Part shown: one piece after another, positions 6,401-9,021 of the stretch
Layout of the letters: each line of letters begins with the position of its first letter
How positions within the stretch are numbered: position 1 is the stretch's first letter
Origin: Flavobacteriales bacterium
GTDB lineage: Bacteria > Bacteroidota > Bacteroidia > Flavobacteriales_D > Sanyastnellaceae
Length of the DNA: 9,021 nucleotides
Assembly (NCBI GenBank): GCA_028823435.1
Contig: JAPKBK010000061.1
Location: forward strand, 1-9,021
Reading direction: 5' to 3'
Made by a program: the position numbers and the translations under genes
The notes under the pieces: generated by a model
Told to the model about the DNA's origin: nothing
What the model saw: only the letters and a program-made list of their open reading frames with translations
Databases searched by the model: none

Positions 6401-6876
6401 TGACGGCCTTTACCGGCGATGCATACTTTCCTGGCGGAATGGGTGTTTTTCTTGCACCAGCAAACGAATTCTTAGTCTTTGAGGACGGCCCAAGTGTTGA
6501 CGTGGAATTGCAATGGGCCACCTACCGAGACGCCTCCGACGAGTGCAGTTTGAGCCGAATTTATGGCGGAATTCATCCCTACTTTGACGACGTCCCTGGG
6601 CGTTTGATGGGCATTGAAATCGGGTTGGATGCGTATGACCGCTCCGTATCTTTCTTTGGCGATGGGACAACGAATATCAGCTGCAACGGAGATCTTGGGA
6701 CATGCCCCGCGGATCTTGACAACGACGGCTTTATCGTGATCGGGGACGTCCTTCTTTTATTGAGTGACTTTGGATGCACGTCGAACTGTGTGGGTGACGT
6801 GAACGGAGATGGCGCAGTGACAGTTTCTGATTTACTCGACGGCATCTTGGCGAACTTTGGCCAGGCCTGCCCTTAA
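3403..6876 (+). CDS. Secreted FG-GAP propeller / vanadium-dependent haloperoxidase (PAP2 superfamily) / dockerin-like protein
   Basis: A 1157-residue multidomain protein. Signal peptide 1-22 (ending NAQA before QWLEW). Seven calcium-loop FG-GAP/VCBS repeats start at D54, D116, D177, D237, D293, D347 and D406 (for example DMDGDGDLD), about 60 residues apart, as in a seven-bladed propeller. A thrombospondin-3-like segment (DYDLDGIPDACDVCP, about 439-460) follows. Residues about 470-1085 match bacterial vanadium haloperoxidases: entry segment ARQWNEMLLASIRGDFARP, then K879-x6-R886-P, S987-G-H989 and S-R1052-x5-H1058. These spacings equal those of fungal vanadium chloroperoxidase (K353/R360, H404, R490/H496) except for a longer gap before SGH. 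The family oxidises halides with hydrogen peroxide; related PAP2 enzymes are phosphatases. The C-terminus has two dockerin-like EF-hand loops (D1104 and D1132) in place of a T9SS domain. Halide preference cannot be read from the sequence. It is visibly more GC-rich than its neighbours. Confidence 0.93.
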   Translation: MKSPALTLVCLLTLFGMPNAQAQWLEWDVQTESRMELFTVATSDEEEKDLWPADLNKDGWTDVIVVRKEPFSAASEPPKSDLLLINQQGVLVDMTLELAPEFVSNPSFARDVYVVDVDGDSWDDVVIANTFNQQPMLYMNLGEDASGNWLGLADESATRFPTLVSDDPLICAVWSGDLTGNGAEDLYFVNYRVNSGGGTAKDFLLINDGTGHFTDEGAARMGDLRNSAFGTAGQIHDMDGDGDLDLIKNTTLYDVSPWNARGVIVMFNDGTGNFNAWQNIVPSSSPYMFEIVDFNGDGLLDLYVVDDGNDKILTATSHTADVSLGFNTVNLGFSSSNGFGGNVHAADLDLDGDFDVVVSDVDVDIPPCNSGRRIAIYENVNGTFNDPYGSTNFDWVTNSYDVALLDVNNDGLIDILSGKCNGYDVIMSNNCDLVATSADYDLDGIPDACDVCPTNPSPDCTEVVDYPIISTDNSMARQWNEMLLASIRGDFARPTVHARNLWHCALLMWDAWAAMEPSACPAFLGQDYAGFSAPFDGFIPSTDIATARDEAIAFGMYRLLQYRFANAPQASDLMTGYDVHMVTLGYDVNFSSTDYSSGDGRALGNYLASQLVAFGLQDGANEQNDYNNTSYTPLNPPLIVDVPGNATVLDMNRWQPLTLDLFIDQSGNTIPGETPDFLSPEWGQVTSWALTDEDLTSNTRDGFEYKVYHDPGGPALHDMNGLGTSDIYLDGHSMVALWSGMLDPSDGVMWDISPASIGNNDAFPSTLETYATFYDATNGGSPSLGHSINPSTGLAYEANMVPRGDYARVLAEFWADGPESETPPGHWFTILNYVSDHPLLVKQFQGEGVVLDDLEWDVKTYLALGSAMHDCAVSAWGAKGWYDSSRPITAIRGMAELGQSTDPAADNYHPGGLGLIPGSIETVEVGDNLAGTLGENVGKIKLWAWKGSAAINNVDSEFAGVGWVLAEAWEPYQRPSFVSPPFAGYVSGHSTFSRAAAEVLTAFTGDAYFPGGMGVFLAPANEFLVFEDGPSVDVELQWATYRDASDECSLSRIYGGIHPYFDDVPGRLMGIEIGLDAYDRSVSFFGDGTTNISCNGDLGTCPADLDNDGFIVIGDVLLLLSDFGCTSNCVGDVNGDGAVTVSDLLDGILANFGQACP

Positions 6877-6877
6877 A

Positions 6878-8281
6878 TTATTTTACAAGCTTGAAGGTTT
6901 TTACTTGATTGTTCTTTCGCACATGTAGAATCACAGCCTGATTGTTGTTGGAAATATGTAGTTCGTTCAAGAACTTTCCTGTTTCCAATGTTCGACCACT
7001 TAAATCATATAAAGTGTATGATGCAGCTTCACCCCTTAAAGTCCAGCCTGATTCATGGGCAGAAATTGCCCATGGGTTCTCTTCAAGTTCAAGCCCTTCA
7101 ACTTGGGATGTTCCAGATATTTCGCCTTTCAGGTAGTGCACAACGCCGTTCTCAGCGTTTTGATATGCCAGATGAATATATTCGCCATCATAGACAACGG
7201 AAGGGTAGCGGTTATGTCCGCTCAAACCTTCAGTCACGCTCACAACAGACATCTCTAAGGCTTGAGGGCCTGCATTTGAAACGGCAACCATGACATTGTA
7301 TCCGCCAGAGTTGCGTTCCCAAGCTGTGACAAGCCAGTCTCCAGAACTAGAAATGGAAGGGTGGTTTTCTGATGACGTGTTGCTCGGGTCTATTTGGCCT
7401 GTTTCAAGAAATATAAAAGCGCTTAAATCAACTGAAGACCAGTAAACCCGGCTCCCATTTGGCGCTGACATATACGCAGAAATAAGTGTGCCGTCTTCCA
7501 TAACGGTCGATGAAGTCCCGGAGGCAGGACACGCATTAATGACCCAATCTGTTTCATCAATATCAATAGCACTGTCCCAATTAACGCCGTCTGATGAGGC
7601 TGTAAGCCAGAAATCACGCAGGTTGTCACCATTGGTTCTTACCACATTGTAATACATACCCTCGTACCCAAAAGCATTTGAGGGACAGCATTCACAAACG
7701 CCAGGGGTAGCTGTTGAGCCGATTATTGCGGGATCAAAAGCATCCAGATCGGCGTTGAAGTGGAGTATCCCTTCTTCAGTAGGGTTTACGCCTAATTTAA
7801 GCGCCACCCATGGCAGCCCTTCGTCATTGAAAGCGATGTGTGGCATATAATGATCTTCAGTTGCTGTTGGCGCTATGGCATATGGTTGGCCCCAAGTATG
7901 GCCATCGTCTTCTGAGATAACAACATGGCCCCCAGTCGCCCACTCCCCAAAAATTTGGTAACTCACAGCGACACGATTCTCATACACAGCCATACGCGGC
8001 CCTTCCGATTCCCCCACCAAATAGATATTCGTTTCAGAGACAATTTGAATAGGATCTCCAAAGATTCCGTCTTCCATAATTGACAAATAAAGACCTGCGT
8101 TATCTCCCATTTTGCCATGTAACACCATGGGGTTTCCAGCTTGATTCAGTGCAATGCGTATACACTTATTTCCGAATTCTTGAGAGGAAACATCAATCGG
8201 ACTCTCCCACGTCATTGTTGGTTGAGCGATTACACTGCTTAATGCAAAACAAAACACGCCTAGGGTTATAATAGTTTTCAT
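6878..8281 (-). CDS. T9SS-exported sialidase-like (BNR/Asp-box) beta-propeller protein
   Basis: A 467-residue protein from the ATG at 8281. A TTG start 9 nt upstream is possible but would add three residues before a standard signal peptide and would sit only 3 nt from AAGGAGT (8300-8294), so I prefer the ATG (12-nt spacing). Signal peptide about 1-19 (SSVIA before QPT). Asp-box motifs: SEDDGHTW (123-130) and a second, SSDGVNW, near 229-235. Between them is CECCP (196-200), then RTNGDNLRDFW and NACPASG. This CxCC plus R-x-N-x-x-N-x-R-D set recurs in a family of secreted six-bladed sialidase-like propellers of unknown substrate. The classical sialidase arginine triad is not obvious, so sialidase activity is not claimed. 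The C-terminal 70 or so residues form a T9SS type-A domain (YTLYDLSGRTL, ending VKTFKLVK). Convergent with the haloperoxidase gene, stop codons one base apart. Confidence 0.88.
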   Translation of the reverse strand: MKTIITLGVFCFALSSVIAQPTMTWESPIDVSSQEFGNKCIRIALNQAGNPMVLHGKMGDNAGLYLSIMEDGIFGDPIQIVSETNIYLVGESEGPRMAVYENRVAVSYQIFGEWATGGHVVISEDDGHTWGQPYAIAPTATEDHYMPHIAFNDEGLPWVALKLGVNPTEEGILHFNADLDAFDPAIIGSTATPGVCECCPSNAFGYEGMYYNVVRTNGDNLRDFWLTASSDGVNWDSAIDIDETDWVINACPASGTSSTVMEDGTLISAYMSAPNGSRVYWSSVDLSAFIFLETGQIDPSNTSSENHPSISSSGDWLVTAWERNSGGYNVMVAVSNAGPQALEMSVVSVTEGLSGHNRYPSVVYDGEYIHLAYQNAENGVVHYLKGEISGTSQVEGLELEENPWAISAHESGWTLRGEAASYTLYDLSGRTLETGKFLNELHISNNNQAVILHVRKNNQVKTFKLVK

Positions 8282-8293
8282 GAAGCACAATTT

Positions 8294-8300
8294 ACTCCTT
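8294..8300 (-). promoter_or_regulatory. Shine-Dalgarno-like site before the sialidase-like gene
   Basis: AAGGAGT on the minus strand, 12 nt before the ATG at 8281. It is the only clear purine-rich ribosome binding site in the window and decides between the ATG and the upstream TTG. Confidence 0.45.
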
Positions 8301-8321
8301 TATCAGATGTAATTTCACCAT

Positions 8322-9021
8322 ATGGAAAATTTCATTGGATTTTTTGAGGACTTGGAGTCATGGCACAAGCTCGTTTGGATTGTAGCATGCCTTACTGGGG
8401 CTTTAAGCATTGAATCTTTAAGGCCACTTTTTAAAGGAGGATTTAGAAGCTCGGCACACACGAAGACGAACCTCGTTTTTCTCGCGACACTCGTTTTAAT
8501 CAATGTCACCGTGGGCGCCCTTACTGTAGGACTTTTTATTTGGATTGAGGCAACTGGGTGGGGGCTTTTAAATATGGTGGAATGGCCAATTTGGTTAGAG
8601 CTACTCGCAGCTATCATGGCCTTTGATCTTATTTCTCAATACATCGCACACCTGTTGGTTCACAGAGTGAAGTTTCTTTGGAGGATTCATCTCGTGCATC
8701 ACAGTGACACCAAAGTGGATGCAACGACGGGAACGAGGTTACACCCTTTGGATTTTCTTTCTAGAGAAAGTTTTGCGATTCTAGCGGTCTTTATCTTAGG
8801 AGCCCCTTTGGCGTTCTATATCTTTTATAGAATCCTAACGATTGCATTTACATACTTCAATCACTCTAATGTAGGCCTTCCGTTGAGTGTCGATAAAGCC
8901 ATAAGCTGGGTTATTATTTCGCCCAACACACACAAATTTCACCATCATTTTGAAGAACCATGGACGGATAGGAATTTTGGGAATATTTTCTCTATTTGGG
9001 ATCGTATTTTCGGTACGTTTG
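8322..9021 (+). CDS. Sterol desaturase / fatty acid hydroxylase family membrane protein, 3' end cut
   Basis: 233 codons are visible and the frame is still open at the window end. All histidine clusters of this di-iron family are present: HLLVH (110-114), HLVHH (123-127) and HKFHHH (204-209) in the context SPNTHKFHHHFEE, then WTDRNFGNIFSIWDRIFG, plus FNHSN around H181. Several hydrophobic segments (about 18-35, 48-72, 86-106, 145-180) indicate an integral inner-membrane protein with the metal site facing the cytoplasm. Members hydroxylate or desaturate lipids (sterols, carotenoids, fatty acids, ether lipids) using oxygen; the substrate here cannot be told. Only a few tens of residues are probably missing. 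The ATG lies 40 bp from the divergent sialidase-like gene. No strong Shine-Dalgarno sequence; TAATTTCA 4 nt before the ATG is at best a degenerate promoter box. Confidence 0.9.
   Translation, partial: MENFIGFFEDLESWHKLVWIVACLTGALSIESLRPLFKGGFRSSAHTKTNLVFLATLVLINVTVGALTVGLFIWIEATGWGLLNMVEWPIWLELLAAIMAFDLISQYIAHLLVHRVKFLWRIHLVHHSDTKVDATTGTRLHPLDFLSRESFAILAVFILGAPLAFYIFYRILTIAFTYFNHSNVGLPLSVDKAISWVIISPNTHKFHHHFEEPWTDRNFGNIFSIWDRIFGTF

Noticed and set aside
6878..8281. True exo-alpha-sialidase activity
   Set aside because: Asp-boxes are structural and found in many propellers. I could not find a convincing arginine triad or catalytic Tyr/Glu pair, so only a sialidase-like fold is claimed.
8315..8617. 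100-codon minus-strand open frame opposite the sterol desaturase-family gene
   Set aside because: The plus strand here encodes a protein with all family histidine motifs, so the minus frame is a shadow.

Overview
The window looks like a chromosomal segment of a marine Bacteroidota, most likely of the order Flavobacteriales (inferred). Three things point there: two secreted proteins end in type IX secretion (T9SS) type-A sorting domains; several starts are preceded by the Bacteroidota promoter box TAnnTTTG, twice with TTG exactly 20 bp upstream; and most starts lack a Shine-Dalgarno sequence. No transposase, integrase, CRISPR array or rRNA was seen.

Left part (1-2308). The 5' end of a feoA-like gene leaves the window on the minus strand. 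Next is a tRNA-Val(GAC) transcription unit (promoter box, tRNA, terminator). This whole unit recurs 1933 bp downstream as an imperfect direct repeat (177-409 and 2110-2300). A third, partial copy of the tRNA 3' end lies at 425-467. Between the two full copies are a secreted protein with a possible SRPBCC-like fold (503-1369, minus) and a CapA-family gene (1446-2112, minus). The CapA gene loses its N-terminal part exactly where the second repeat copy begins. The block therefore looks like a site of tRNA-mediated recombination. Both tRNA copies carry C instead of the near-universal U at position 33.

Central part (2309-6876). A T9SS-exported protein of unknown function (minus) is divergent from a 1157-residue secreted multidomain protein (plus). 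The large protein has seven FG-GAP/VCBS calcium-binding repeats, a short thrombospondin-3-like linker, a vanadium-dependent haloperoxidase/PAP2 domain with all five vanadate ligands and catalytic residues recognisable, and a dockerin-like pair of EF-hand loops at the C-terminus.

Right part (6878-9021). A T9SS-exported sialidase-like (BNR/Asp-box) protein converges on the haloperoxidase gene with one base between the two stop codons. Forty bases beyond its start, on the plus strand, begins a membrane sterol desaturase/fatty acid hydroxylase family gene, cut by the window end.

The genes do not form an operon. Nearly all are single units with their own start signals. The shared theme is export: four proteins with signal peptides, two of them with T9SS signals, beside an integral-membrane oxygenase. 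Three minus-strand genes have a TAnnTTTG-like box ending exactly 4 nt before the ATG, which suggests leaderless mRNAs.
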